A stretch of DNA of 64,000 bases, taken from the NCBI GenBank assembly GCA_021414085.1, contig JAIOPC010000014.1:434001-498000 (forward strand). Direction: 5' to 3'. A program made the translations under genes and the position numbers. The DNA comes from Actinomycetes bacterium. GTDB lineage: Bacteria; Actinomycetota; Acidimicrobiia; Acidimicrobiales; Ilumatobacteraceae. Numbering within the stretch: the stretch's first letter is position 1; each line of letters starts with the position of its first letter. The notes below the pieces were generated by a model. It had not been told where the DNA came from. It saw only the letters and a program-made list of their open reading frames with translations, and searched no databases. This document shows positions 17,366-26,863 of this stretch, one piece after another.

Positions 17366-18964
17366 ATGAACCGCACACTGAACGAGCAAGAAGTCGAAGT
17401 GTTCGACACCACACTGCGCGACGGGCTGCAGGTCGAGGGCGTGTCGGCCACAGTCGACGACAAGTTGCGCATCGCCGCGCAGCTCGATCATCTGGGTGTG
17501 CACTACATCGAGGGTGGTTGGCCAGGAGCGAATCCGAAAGACATCGACTTCTTCGCCCGCGCGACGACGGAACTCAGCCTCAAGACATCGACGATGGTTG
17601 CGTTCGGCAGCACGCGTCGTCCGCGGGGCAAAGTTGACGACGACGCGACGTTGCGCAACCTGCTCGATGCCAACACGTCGACGGTGTGCATCGTGGCGAA
17701 GAGTTGGGACTATCACGTTCTGGAAGCGCTGCAGACCACGCTCGACGAAGGCGCTGCGATGATCGCCGACTCCGTCGAGTTTCTCGTCGGTGCTGGCCGA
17801 CGAGTGATGGTCGACCTCGAGCACTTCTTCGACGGTTACAAGCGGAACCCCGAGTTTGCCTTGCGGGCGATCGAGGCAGCGATGGTGAACGGGGCGAGTC
17901 ATCTCGTGCTGTGCGACACCAACGGCGGCTCGCTGCCGCACGAGGTGGCGCAAGTCGTTGCCGATGTGAAGCGCCATGTTGGCGACGATGCAATCATCGG
18001 CATCCACTGCCACGACGACACCGGTTGCGCGGTCGCCAACTCGATGGCAGCGGTGCTGGCCGGTGCTCGCCACGTGCAAGGCACTCTCAACGGCTTGGGC
18101 GAGCGCACCGGCAATTGCAATCTCACGACGGTGATTCCGAACCTGCAGCTCAAGCTCGGCATGCACTGCCTTCCCGAAGGCCACATCGAGCGACTGTCTT
18201 CGGTCAGTCATCACGTCGCGGAGATCCTCAACCGCCCGCTGAACCCGCAAGCGCCATACGTCGGCTCGTCAGCCTTTGCGCACAAGGCCGGTCTGCACGT
18301 CAGCGCGATCAAGCGGGCCAAAGATGCGTACGAGCACGTCGATCCCGAGTTGGTAGGCAATGGCACGCGGTTCGTTGTCAGTGAGATGGCTGGCAGGGCC
18401 ACGATCGAGATCAAGGCTGAAGAGTTGGGCTTGCCGATGGATGGCCCGGCGGTCAACCAGGTGATCGACGACCTGAAGCGCTTGGAACACGAGGGCTATC
18501 ACTTCGAGGCAGCCGACGCTTCGTTGGAACTGCTGATGCGCCGCGCCGCTGGGTGGGAGCAGAGCTTCTTCCGCGTCGAGAGCATGCGCGTGATAACTGA
18601 CGAGTCGGCCAACGGCGCGTTCACGACGGAAGCCACCGTCAAGGTGTGGGTTGGTGCGGGAGATTCCGGCAAGCGCTATGTGCAGACCGCTGAAGGCAAC
18701 GGCCCTGTGAACGCCATCGACACCGCGCTGCGCGCCGCGCTGGATGTCACCTTCCCGCTGCTTTCACACGTGCACCTCACGGACTACAAGGTGCGCATCC
18801 TCGACGGGGCGACTGCCACCGGTGCGGTGACGCGGGTGCTCATCGACTTCTCCAACGGGGAGCGTTCGTGGACGACGATCGGCGTGAGCAGCAACATCAT
18901 CGAGGCGTCGTGGCGGGCGCTCGAAGAGGGTTTGGTCTATGGGCTGCTGCATGCCCCTGTCTGA
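17366..18964 (+). CDS. cimA: Citramalate synthase
   Basis: Condenses pyruvate and acetyl-CoA to (R)-citramalate, the entry to isoleucine that bypasses threonine deaminase. The 532-aa protein has the LeuA-like TIM barrel (1-300), with DTTLRDGLQ (Arg18, Asp19 catalytic), IHCHDDTGCAVANSMAA, and GTLNGLGERTGNCNL as metal and acetyl-CoA motifs. The C-terminal LeuA_dimer domain (about 395-525) is the feedback-binding domain. The DGLQVEG pattern and total length match the CimA subfamily rather than 2-isopropylmalate synthase or homocitrate synthase. GGAAGG lies about 10 nt before the ATG. It is preceded by an Ile/Thr attenuator and heads a four-gene run. Confidence 0.9.
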   Translation: MNRTLNEQEVEVFDTTLRDGLQVEGVSATVDDKLRIAAQLDHLGVHYIEGGWPGANPKDIDFFARATTELSLKTSTMVAFGSTRRPRGKVDDDATLRNLLDANTSTVCIVAKSWDYHVLEALQTTLDEGAAMIADSVEFLVGAGRRVMVDLEHFFDGYKRNPEFALRAIEAAMVNGASHLVLCDTNGGSLPHEVAQVVADVKRHVGDDAIIGIHCHDDTGCAVANSMAAVLAGARHVQGTLNGLGERTGNCNLTTVIPNLQLKLGMHCLPEGHIERLSSVSHHVAEILNRPLNPQAPYVGSSAFAHKAGLHVSAIKRAKDAYEHVDPELVGNGTRFVVSEMAGRATIEIKAEELGLPMDGPAVNQVIDDLKRLEHEGYHFEAADASLELLMRRAAGWEQSFFRVESMRVITDESANGAFTTEATVKVWVGAGDSGKRYVQTAEGNGPVNAIDTALRAALDVTFPLLSHVHLTDYKVRILDGATATGAVTRVLIDFSNGERSWTTIGVSSNIIEASWRALEEGLVYGLLHAPV

Positions 18965-18983
18965 GTGACAGACTGAGGCGGCT

Positions 18984-19508
18984 ATGGCTGCACCAAAGTT
19001 TTCTCCCACGCCCGTCGTCGACACGACCCGCAGCTACGGGTCGCCCGCAGTAGTTCCTGCCGCGTGGATGGCCGACCGCCCATCAGACATCGAGGGCTTC
19101 CAACCGTCGGGCGATCGTCTCGGCTACCAAGGGCCTGACCAGGGCTTCGCCCTCAAGATCGCCAAGGGCTTCACCGATCGTTTACAACTCGCCCCTGGCG
19201 AGAAGGCACACGATGCCATCGCCGGTTGCCTCGGCGTCGCTCTACGTCGCGCATCGATGTTCGGTCGTGCTCCAGTCGTGCACGATCTCACGATTGCGTT
19301 CACGATTTGGGGCTTCCTCGGTCGTCGCCACGCGGAGGACCTGCTGGAAATGCGGCGACCACTGTTCGCCGGGCTTGGTCACGGCCATCACTACACCGAG
19401 ATCCGCGCTATCGCCGACAGCGTTCCCGAGTCGACGTTGCGCATGACGCCGCAAGAGGTCGACGCGGTGTATCCGGCGCAGTGGCGCGAGCTGCTCGGAC
19501 TCAGCTAG
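18984..19508 (+). CDS. Hypothetical protein in the cimA operon
   Basis: I do not recognise this 174-aa protein. It starts 19 nt after cimA and ends 7 nt before an acyl-CoA dehydrogenase gene. It has no signal peptide and no clear membrane segment; FTIWGFLGRRHAEDLLEMR and HHYTEIRAIADSVPES lie in a helical C-terminal half. The N-terminal half is Pro and Gly rich. Coding bias matches its neighbours, so it is a real gene. The following acyl-CoA dehydrogenase may be its functional partner, but that is a guess from spacing alone. Confidence 0.65.
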   Translation: MAAPKFSPTPVVDTTRSYGSPAVVPAAWMADRPSDIEGFQPSGDRLGYQGPDQGFALKIAKGFTDRLQLAPGEKAHDAIAGCLGVALRRASMFGRAPVVHDLTIAFTIWGFLGRRHAEDLLEMRRPLFAGLGHGHHYTEIRAIADSVPESTLRMTPQEVDAVYPAQWRELLGLS

Positions 19509-19515
19509 GCCTTCG

Positions 19516-20661
19516 ATGAGCCAGTCGATCACGCTTTCCGACGAACAGCACGAGTTCCGTCGTGTGATGCGTCAGTTCTGCGACGCGAAGATTGCGCCGC
19601 TGGCGGCCGACATCGACCGGGCAGGCGAGTACTCGTGGGCAACGTTCGAAGCACTGAAGGGCATGGAGCTCACCGGGCTCGGCTTCCCCGTCGAGTACGG
19701 CGGTGCCGGGGCGACCTTGGTCGACCAAGCGATCGCTGCCGAGGAGATTGCTCGGGCATGTGTGGCAACGAGCTTGCAGTTCCTGATCTCGAAGCTCGGC
19801 ATGCTGCCGGTGCTGAACTTCGGGTCGGCGGCGCTGAAAGAGAAGTACGCGCCGCGCGTGGCTAGCGGTGCGAGTCAGTGCAGCTATGCGCTCAGCGAAG
19901 CCGACGCGGGCAGCGACGTTGCCTCGATGACCACGAAGGCCGAGCCCGACGGCGACGCGTGGATTCTGAACGGCAGCAAGTGCTGGATCACCAACGCTGG
20001 CGTCAGCGACCTGTACACGGTGTTCGCCCGCACGTCGCCGGATCGCCACCGTGGCATCACCGCCTTCTTGGTGGAAGCCGAGTGGGGAGTGCAGGTCGAC
20101 AAGTTGGAACACAAGATCGGCCTGCGCGGTTCGCCGACCGGTGTGATCCGTTTCGATGGCGTCCGTGTACCGGATGCCAATCGCATTGGCGAAGTCGGCC
20201 AAGGGTTCACCGCCGCGATGCACACGCTCGATCGCAGTCGGCCGACGATCGGCGCGCAAGCCGTCGGCGTTGCGCAAGGCGCGCTCGACTTTGCCCTCGG
20301 CTACATGAAGGAGCGCAAGACGTTCGGCCGACCGCTCTCGGACAACCAGGGGCTGCAATGGATGGCGGCGGACTGTGCGATGCGCATCGAAGCGGCGCGC
20401 GGCCTGGTGTACAAAGCGTGTGCGATTGTCGATGAAGGCGATCCGCGCGGCGATCTCAGCATGGCTGGCGCGATGGCGAAGTGTTTCGCCAGCGATGTGG
20501 CGATGCAGGTGACTACCGACGCCGTTCAGTTCCTCGGCGGCTACGGCTACACCAACGAGTTCCCGGTCGAGCGCATGATGCGCGACGCCAAGATCACGCA
20601 GATCTACGAAGGCACCAATCAGATCCAGCGCATGGTGATCGCGAAGAAGCTGTTCAGCTAA
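19516..20661 (+). CDS. Acyl-CoA dehydrogenase
   Basis: A 381-aa FAD-dependent acyl-CoA dehydrogenase that makes 2-enoyl-CoA in fatty or branched-chain acid breakdown. Typical signatures are seen: YALSEADAGSDVASM (FAD and acyl site), NGSKCWITNAG, and near the end LGGYGYTNEFPVERMMRDAKITQIYEGTNQIQ in pieces, which holds the catalytic Glu within YEGTNQIQ. Length is normal. It has its own start 7 nt after the unknown gene and 3 nt before the EamA gene, so all are cotranscribed. Short-chain or isovaleryl specificity would fit, but cannot be proved from motifs. Confidence 0.93.
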   Translation: MSQSITLSDEQHEFRRVMRQFCDAKIAPLAADIDRAGEYSWATFEALKGMELTGLGFPVEYGGAGATLVDQAIAAEEIARACVATSLQFLISKLGMLPVLNFGSAALKEKYAPRVASGASQCSYALSEADAGSDVASMTTKAEPDGDAWILNGSKCWITNAGVSDLYTVFARTSPDRHRGITAFLVEAEWGVQVDKLEHKIGLRGSPTGVIRFDGVRVPDANRIGEVGQGFTAAMHTLDRSRPTIGAQAVGVAQGALDFALGYMKERKTFGRPLSDNQGLQWMAADCAMRIEAARGLVYKACAIVDEGDPRGDLSMAGAMAKCFASDVAMQVTTDAVQFLGGYGYTNEFPVERMMRDAKITQIYEGTNQIQRMVIAKKLFS

Positions 20662-20664
20662 CCG

Positions 20665-21591
20665 ATGAGCGGTGCGGTCGGCGAGCACAACAACGCGCGC
20701 GGGGCGGTATGGGCACTCGCGTCGGCAACTGCGTATTCGTTGTCTTCGGTCGTCGGTAAGGACCTGCTCGACTCGCTTGGTCCGTCTTCGCTGTTGTTCT
20801 GGCGTTTCTCGATCGCGACTGTCGTGCTGTGGATCGCGGTGTTGATATGGCATCGCCGGGGCGGGCCTAACCCGTTCGCCGTGCCGCGTTGGACGATGCT
20901 TGTACTCGGCGTTGTGTTCGGGTTGATGGTGCTGCTCGGCTTCCTCGCGCTGGATCGGCTCGACGCCTCCCTGTACATCGTGCTCGTCTATATGTACCCA
21001 GCACTCGTCGCCGTCGGCTCGGCGCTGCTGGGCACTCGATCGGCTCCGCTGACTTGGGTGGCTCTCGCCGTGGTGATGGCCGGCATTGTGCTGACGGTGC
21101 CCGAGCTGTTCGGTGGCGTCGGGGAAGTGGATGGCGTGGGGGTTGCTTTGGTGGTGGCGCAGGCGGTGGTCTTTGCGACATACATGATTGTCAGCAGCCG
21201 CGTCATGCCGCGTGCGACCGATGGGGTGGTCGCCGCTGCATGGATCGTGTTGGGTGCGAGCTTGGTGATCACACCGATCGCGTTGATCGACGGACTCGTC
21301 CTCCCACGAGGGAACACGCTCGTGTTCGAGGTCGCAGTCTTTGCGCTGATCCCGACGGTCGTTTCGAGCATCTGTTTCTTCCAGGCAATGCGGCATATCG
21401 TGCCGGGCGCTGTCGCGATGGTTCTCACGATCGAGGTTGCGCTCGTCATTGGGTGGGCGGTGCTGTTCTTAGGCGAAGAAATCCGAGCGATCAAGATTGT
21501 CGGCGCGGTAGTCGTCGTCGCCGGAGTGTTGCTGGCACAGTGGGCAAACTTGCGCGAAGCCCGAATGGCCAACGTTCCGCTGCCGACGTGA
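20665..21591 (+). CDS. EamA/DMT-superfamily permease
   Basis: A 308-aa inner-membrane protein with ten predicted hydrophobic helices arranged as two EamA repeats (about 12-145 and 160-300). Segments such as LLFWRFSIATVVLWIAVL, LASATAYSLSSVVGKDLL and AVAMVLTIEVALVIGWAVLF are typical. Drug/metabolite transporters export or import small metabolites; the substrate is unknown. It begins 3 nt after the acyl-CoA dehydrogenase stop, the last gene of the cimA run. Its stop codon is directly adjacent to the stop of the opposite-strand TrhA-like gene. Confidence 0.88.
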   Translation: MSGAVGEHNNARGAVWALASATAYSLSSVVGKDLLDSLGPSSLLFWRFSIATVVLWIAVLIWHRRGGPNPFAVPRWTMLVLGVVFGLMVLLGFLALDRLDASLYIVLVYMYPALVAVGSALLGTRSAPLTWVALAVVMAGIVLTVPELFGGVGEVDGVGVALVVAQAVVFATYMIVSSRVMPRATDGVVAAAWIVLGASLVITPIALIDGLVLPRGNTLVFEVAVFALIPTVVSSICFFQAMRHIVPGAVAMVLTIEVALVIGWAVLFLGEEIRAIKIVGAVVVVAGVLLAQWANLREARMANVPLPT

Positions 21592-22242
21592 CTACATCAG
21601 CGGTACGACGGCGTAGCTAATCGCTGCGAACTGCAACGCCGAGGCCACCACGGTGAACGCGTGGAACACCTCGTGAAAGCCAAACACCCTCGGCCACGGG
21701 TTCGGCCAGCGCACCGCAAGCGCGAGGGCACCGAGCGTGTAACAGACCCCGCCCGCGAGCATGAGCGAGAAGCCGACCGCGCCAAGACCATCCGCAAGCT
21801 CGGGAAAGACGAACAGGGCCGTCCAACTCACGATGATGTAGCTCGCGCCCTTCCACGCGCGGTGCACCGGAAGCCATTGCAACGTGATGCCAATGGCGGA
21901 GCCGACCCAAGCAGCGATGAGCACCGCTGAGCGTTGTACGCCGTCAAGGCACACCGCGGCAATCGGTGTGAAGCCGCCGCCGATCGCGAGAAAAATTGCC
22001 GAGCGATCCAGCTTTTGCATCAACGCCTTCGCCGGGGGTTGCCAGCGACCGCGGTGATACAGCGCCGATACTCCGAACATCGTCGCCGTGCCGCCGACGT
22101 AGATCGCAAGCAGCATGCGATCGGTGAGCGAGGCGTGCGGATACACGACCAACGCAATCCCGCACACCAACATCAAGGGGAACGAGACCATGTGCGTCCA
22201 GCCGCGCAGGAGGGGCGGGGGCAATGTGTGGTGCTCGTGCAC
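21592..22242 (-). CDS. TrhA / hemolysin III family membrane protein
   Basis: A protein of the PAQR/hemolysin III family with seven hydrophobic segments. YHRGRWQP together with KLDRSAIFLAIGGGFTPIA and FGFHEVFHAFTVVASALQF hold the conserved Ser, Asp and His residues that line the membrane active site of this family. It is linked to membrane fluidity control (TrhA) rather than real hemolysis. I chose the GTG at 22242 because a TATCGT box (22250-22255) lies 7 nt before it; a GTG at 22251 would add three residues. It is divergent from nothing and convergent with the EamA gene. Confidence 0.85.
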   Translation of the reverse strand: MHEHHTLPPPLLRGWTHMVSFPLMLVCGIALVVYPHASLTDRMLLAIYVGGTATMFGVSALYHRGRWQPPAKALMQKLDRSAIFLAIGGGFTPIAAVCLDGVQRSAVLIAAWVGSAIGITLQWLPVHRAWKGASYIIVSWTALFVFPELADGLGAVGFSLMLAGGVCYTLGALALAVRWPNPWPRVFGFHEVFHAFTVVASALQFAAISYAVVPLM

Positions 22243-22261
22243 GGTCGCCACGATAGTTGCG

Positions 22262-23032
22262 CTAGCTCGTTGCTCCGTGGCGGCCCTCGCCAGCCGCGAA
22301 GCGAGCGGCTCCGGCCAAGGTTTCGCCGCTCATGATGGTGTCGAGTCCCAACTTGGTTTCGTTGGCCAACGCATCGGCGAGCGACAGGTTCCACTGCTCG
22401 AAGCTGCTGCGTCGATCGTTGCGCAGGCAGCCCTGGGGCAGCGCCGCGATCTCGTGAGCGAGCGCGGTTGCGGCGGCAAGCGCCGTCCCCGCCGGCACCG
22501 ACCGATTCACCAACCCCATGCGCACGGCTTCCTCGCCGCTCACTCCGCGACCGGTGAGCAGCAGATCGAGCGCGTGGCTCTGGCCGATAAGGCGGGGCAA
22601 TCGAATGCTGCCGCCATCGACCAACGGGACACCCCACCGCCGGCAATACACGCCGAACACTGCACTGTCCGAGGCGACGCGCAGGTCGCACCAGACGGCC
22701 AACTCCAGACCGCCCGCTACCGCGAACCCCTCGACGGCGGCGATCACCGGCTTGTTCAGCAGCATGCGGGTTGGACCCATCGGGCCATCGAGTTCGACGT
22801 CGCGTTCCACGCGGTTGCCGCGGCCGTCGCTGATTCCCTTCAGGTCGGCTCCCGAGCAGAAGGTTCCGTTGGCCCCCGTCAGAATCGCGACGGCGAGCGC
22901 ATCGTCGGCGTCGAACGCGCGAAACGCTTCAGCGAGCAGGACGGCCGTCGGCCCGTCGACGGCGTTGCGAACGTCGGGCCGGTCGATCGTCACGATGCAC
23001 ACCGGGCCGTCGTGCGTTACGTGAACGCTCAC
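22262..23032 (-). CDS. Enoyl-CoA hydratase/isomerase (crotonase family)
   Basis: A 256-aa crotonase-fold protein, likely acting on an enoyl-CoA in beta-oxidation. VTIDRPDVRNAVDGPTAVLL is the N-terminal strand-helix region. GTFCSGADLKGI is the oxyanion-hole motif. AVEGFAVAGGLELAVWCDLRV is the second signature, and WGVPLVDGGSIRLPRLIG follows it. A Glu that would act as base is not fully clear, so hydratase versus isomerase activity is open. The GTG start at 23032 overlaps the stop of the DUF2237 gene (GTGA), which shows the two are translated together. Longer in-frame starts would overlap that gene and are rejected. Confidence 0.88.
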   Translation of the reverse strand: MSVHVTHDGPVCIVTIDRPDVRNAVDGPTAVLLAEAFRAFDADDALAVAILTGANGTFCSGADLKGISDGRGNRVERDVELDGPMGPTRMLLNKPVIAAVEGFAVAGGLELAVWCDLRVASDSAVFGVYCRRWGVPLVDGGSIRLPRLIGQSHALDLLLTGRGVSGEEAVRMGLVNRSVPAGTALAAATALAHEIAALPQGCLRNDRRSSFEQWNLSLADALANETKLGLDTIMSGETLAGAARFAAGEGRHGATS

Positions 23033-23400
23033 GGCACGGGGTCGATCGCGTGGGCCTTCAGGTCGGCAAGCGCACAGAACTCGAGCGCCGATACATGCGT
23101 CGCAGCCAGCCGAACCTGCGGGGCGCAACCGGCATCGAACGCCTCTTGCCAGCGTGGAGCGCACAGGCACCACTGGTCTCCCGACTTCAGCCCGGCAAAA
23201 CCGTGCTGCGGCATCGGCGTGCTGAGGTCGTTTCCCACTTGCTGCGAGTACTCCAGAAAGTCGTCCGTGCACACGACGCACACCACGTGCATTCCCGGAT
23301 CATCGCCATGGTTCTCGCAGCAGCCCGTTCGGTAGTACCCCGTCAGCGGGTCGAACGAGCACGACTGCAGTTCGCCACCCATCACATTGATCTGCGCCAT
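23029..23400 (-). CDS. DUF2237 family protein
   Basis: A small 123-aa protein with the conserved pattern of DUF2237: MGGELQSCSFDPLTGYYRTG, then CCENHGDDPGMHVVCVVCTDDFLEYS, GNDLSTPMP, and GDQWCLCAPRWQEAF. The many conserved Cys, His and Asp residues suggest a metal or disulfide role, but the function of the family is unknown. It starts at an ATG 6 nt after a TAGTTT box (23407-23412), consistent with a leaderless mRNA. It overlaps the enoyl-CoA hydratase gene by 4 nt. It is divergent from the glutamate dehydrogenase gene, with 75 nt between them. Confidence 0.88.
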   Translation of the reverse strand: MAQINVMGGELQSCSFDPLTGYYRTGCCENHGDDPGMHVVCVVCTDDFLEYSQQVGNDLSTPMPQHGFAGLKSGDQWCLCAPRWQEAFDAGCAPQVRLAATHVSALEFCALADLKAHAIDPVP

Positions 23401-23475
23401 GAGCGCAAACTACCTCGCCCGCCGGGCGCGGTTCCTGCCGAAGGGGGACAAGTGGGGCTGTGCAACACTGGCAGG

Positions 23476-26400
23476 GTGACGATCAAGGCAACAGTTGGAG
23501 CTGCAGACATCGATTGGGTCGCTGCCACTCGCGAAGCGATGGCCGCACTGATCGGCGAACAGGAAACGAGCCGTGTTCTCGACCGGCTGTTGCCGATTAT
23601 GCCCGCCGGCTACGACGAACTGAACTGGCCGAACAGCGCCTCCATCGACCTCCCAATCATCGATCGCCTCGGCGCCGTCACCGACGAATCGGCGACGGCG
23701 GTCGAGACCGCCATGCTGCACTTTGTCGAGGCGACTGAGAACGAGTGGCGCTTCCGCGTGTACCACGCAGGTTCTTCCGTACCCATCGCGGACCTGCTGC
23801 CGCTGCTTGATCATCTTGGCTTCCGGGCGATCGACGAGCGTGCCTTTCACTTCCAATTCGGCTCGCGCGGTGTGTGGTTACACGACGTGGGCGTGCAGGT
23901 TCCGGAATCGATCGCGCTTACCGAAGAGGCGCGCGCGGAGGTTCAGCGGGCGTTCATCGCCGAGTTCACCAACACCGTCGAGGTCGATGGACTCAACCGA
24001 TTGGTGCTCCTTGCGGGTCTTGCTGCGCGCGACGTAGAGATCCTGCGGGCGTACTCGCGCTACCTGCGCCAGATCGGCTTCCCGTTCAGTCAGCAGTACA
24101 TCGAATCGACGCTTGGCCGCCACGCGGTGATTGCTGCCGGACTGGTGCGGTTGTTCGTCGCCCGCTTCACGCCACAGGCCACCGCTGCGCCAGACGAGTC
24201 GTCTGTCATCCAAGCGCGTGCCGCGATCGCCGAAGCGCTCGATGCGGTGCCAACGCTCGACGACGATCGCACGTTGCGTGCGATGTTGGCGCTAATCGAG
24301 GCGACAGTGCGCACCAACGCGTTTCGTCCAGGGCCGAACGCTGGCTATCGCGACGTGATCGCATTCAAGTTCGACACGAGCAAGATCCCCGATCTGCCGC
24401 TGCCGCGACCCATGTTTGAGATCTGGGTGTGTTCGCCGCGGGTCGAGGGTGTCCACTTGCGCAACGGTCGTATCGCCCGTGGTGGTATCCGTTGGAGCGA
24501 TCGTCGTGAAGACTTCCGTACGGAGATCCTCGGACTGTTGAAGGCGCAGATTGTGAAGAACGCCGTCATCGTGCCGACCGGCGCCAAGGGCGGGTTCGTG
24601 CTGAAGCAGGCGCCAGCTGCCAACACCGACGAATTCCGCGCCGAAGGCGTTGCCTGCTACCGCCACTTCATCGCCGGCCTTCTCGACCTCACCGACAACA
24701 TTGTCGACGAACAGGTCGTTCCGCCGCCGGCGACGGTGCGTTACGACGGCGACGACCCGTATCTGGTTGTCGCCGCCGACAAAGGAACGGCGACGTTCAG
24801 TGACATCGCGAACGGCATCGCCGCCGACTACGACTTCTGGCTGGGCGATGCCTTCGCTTCCGGCGGCAGCGTCGGCTACGACCACAAGGTGATGGCGATC
24901 ACCGCCCGCGGTGCGTGGGAGAGCGTGCGTCGCCATGCTGCCGTGTTGGGCAAGGACGCCGAGCGCGACGAGCTCACCGTCGTGGGCATCGGCGACATGA
25001 GCGGTGACGTGTTTGGCAACGGTTTGTTGCGCTCGCCGCACCTCAAGCTGGTCGCTGCGTTCGACCATCGCCACGTCTTCATTGATCCCAATCCCGACCC
25101 CGCTGTGGCATTCGCCGAGCGTCAGCGCTTGTTCGCGCTGCCGCGCAGTAGCTGGGCCGACTATGACCCGTCGCTCATTTCAGAAGGTGGCGGTGTTTAT
25201 CCACGCACGCTGAAAACGATCGAGCTGTCGGAAGCTGCGCGCAAGCGGCTCGACGCTGACCGCGCGTCGTTCGCGCCGAACGAGCTACTGACCGCGATTC
25301 TGCGAGCACCTGTCGATTTGTTGTGGAACGGCGGGATCGGCACATACGTGAAAGCTGCGAGCGAATCGCACGCCGAGGTGGGCGACCGCGCCAACGACAG
25401 CCTGCGCGTGAACGGCGTTGAGCTGCGCTGCAAGATGGTGGGCGAAGGCGGCAACTTGGGCTTCACGCAACGCGGGCGCGTGGAGTACGCCCTAGCCGGC
25501 GGACTGATCAACACCGACGCGATCGACAACTCGGCGGGCGTCGACTGCAGTGACCACGAGGTCAACATCAAGATTCTTCTTGGCGCGGCGATGGCCAAGC
25601 GCGGGCTCGGTATCGCACAGCGCAACGAACTGCTCGCGGAGATGACCGACGAGGTCGGCGAGATGGTGCTGGACGACAACCGCGCGCAAACGTTGGCCCT
25701 CACCATTGCTCGGCGGCAGGCGTTACCGATGATCAACGTGCACAGTCGCTACCTGAACTCGTTGGAGAGCGAAGGGTGGCTCAACCGAGCGCTTGAGTTC
25801 TTGCCAACCGATCGCCAGATTGCCGAGCGGCAGACGGCGGGCACCGGACTGACCACTCCCGAGTTTGCGGTGTTGCTCGCGTACACGAAGAGCGCGAATG
25901 CAGTCGAGATCGTCAAGAGCGACCTCCCCGACGACCCGTACCTTGTGCCCGACTTGTTGAGCTACTTCCCGCAACGCTTGCAAGGGAAGTACCGCGAGGA
26001 AATTCTCAGCCACCGTTTGCGCCGCGAACTGATTGCGACCCAGGTGTGTAATCAGTTGGTCAACCACGCGGGTATCAGTTTCGATCACCGCATCGGTGAA
26101 GAAACCGGTCTCGGAGTTGTCGAGATCACGCGTGCCTGGATTGCAACGCGCGACATCTTCGATGTGGCGGCGCTGTGGGATCAGATCGATGCACTCACCG
26201 GGCATGTGAAGCTCGAGCTGCAGCTCGACCTCTTCCTCGAGCTACGCACGATGACTGAGCGCGGCGTGATGTGGCTCTTGCGCAGCCGCAAGGCGCCGAT
26301 CGATATCGCTGGTGTCGTCGCCGAGTTCCGAGAGGGCATCGCAACGCTCGCGGTCAGCCTGGAGGGGCAGTTGCAGGGTCGCATGCGCGATCAGGCCTTC

Positions 26401-26850
26401 GCGCTCGAGGCGGGCCGGCTCGCCGGTGGAGTTCCGGAGGAGCTAGCTCAGCGCAGTGTGTTGTGGCCGTTGCTGCACACCGGTTTCGATGTCGTTGCTC
26501 TCGCCGCTCGCTCGCGCCAGCCGCTTGCCTCCGTTGCGACCAACTATTGGCAGCTGTTCGCGGAACTCGACCTGTGGTGGCTGTGGGAGGCAATTGGCCG
26601 ACTGCCGCGCAGCAATCGTTGGCAAACGCAAGCACGGGCGGCGCTGCGCGACGATTTGCTGTCGGCGCTCGCCGACTTGACCAGCGACATATTGGCTGCA
26701 GGATCGGTGGGCAGTTGGCGAGCCGCCAATGATCGGCTGATCGGGCGCGCGATGGTGTTGTTCACCGAGATCCGCCGTGTCGATGCGCACGATCTCACCA
26801 CGTTGTCGGTAGCACTGCGACAACTGCGCAACCTTGCGCTCCTGAGCTGA
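23476..26850 (+). CDS. NAD-specific glutamate dehydrogenase, short large-type
   Basis: Oxidative deamination of glutamate to 2-oxoglutarate with NAD. The 1124-aa protein belongs to the large NAD-GDH family: [20 protein letters not shown], then [19 protein letters not shown] (catalytic core), and [20 protein letters not shown] (dinucleotide site) identify it. The usual family members of about 1600 aa carry roughly 450 N-terminal residues with ACT-like domains that are absent here; the protein begins at the equivalent of the late N-terminal region ([21 protein letters not shown]). I chose the GTG at 23476, the start nearest to a -10-like box (AACACT, 23464-23469). gltX follows 13 nt later. Confidence 0.87.
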   Translation: MTIKATVGAADIDWVAATREAMAALIGEQETSRVLDRLLPIMPAGYDELNWPNSASIDLPIIDRLGAVTDESATAVETAMLHFVEATENEWRFRVYHAGSSVPIADLLPLLDHLGFRAIDERAFHFQFGSRGVWLHDVGVQVPESIALTEEARAEVQRAFIAEFTNTVEVDGLNRLVLLAGLAARDVEILRAYSRYLRQIGFPFSQQYIESTLGRHAVIAAGLVRLFVARFTPQATAAPDESSVIQARAAIAEALDAVPTLDDDRTLRAMLALIEATVRTNAFRPGPNAGYRDVIAFKFDTSKIPDLPLPRPMFEIWVCSPRVEGVHLRNGRIARGGIRWSDRREDFRTEILGLLKAQIVKNAVIVPTGAKGGFVLKQAPAANTDEFRAEGVACYRHFIAGLLDLTDNIVDEQVVPPPATVRYDGDDPYLVVAADKGTATFSDIANGIAADYDFWLGDAFASGGSVGYDHKVMAITARGAWESVRRHAAVLGKDAERDELTVVGIGDMSGDVFGNGLLRSPHLKLVAAFDHRHVFIDPNPDPAVAFAERQRLFALPRSSWADYDPSLISEGGGVYPRTLKTIELSEAARKRLDADRASFAPNELLTAILRAPVDLLWNGGIGTYVKAASESHAEVGDRANDSLRVNGVELRCKMVGEGGNLGFTQRGRVEYALAGGLINTDAIDNSAGVDCSDHEVNIKILLGAAMAKRGLGIAQRNELLAEMTDEVGEMVLDDNRAQTLALTIARRQALPMINVHSRYLNSLESEGWLNRALEFLPTDRQIAERQTAGTGLTTPEFAVLLAYTKSANAVEIVKSDLPDDPYLVPDLLSYFPQRLQGKYREEILSHRLRRELIATQVCNQLVNHAGISFDHRIGEETGLGVVEITRAWIATRDIFDVAALWDQIDALTGHVKLELQLDLFLELRTMTERGVMWLLRSRKAPIDIAGVVAEFREGIATLAVSLEGQLQGRMRDQAFALEAGRLAGGVPEELAQRSVLWPLLHTGFDVVALAARSRQPLASVATNYWQLFAELDLWWLWEAIGRLPRSNRWQTQARAALRDDLLSALADLTSDILAAGSVGSWRAANDRLIGRAMVLFTEIRRVDAHDLTTLSVALRQLRNLALLS

Positions 26851-26863
26851 TGGCGTCGCCGCA

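Noticed and set aside
23050-23475. N-terminal extension of glutamate dehydrogenase
   Set aside because: The open frame runs antisense through the DUF2237 gene and shows no ACT-domain pattern; the GTG at 23476 is used.
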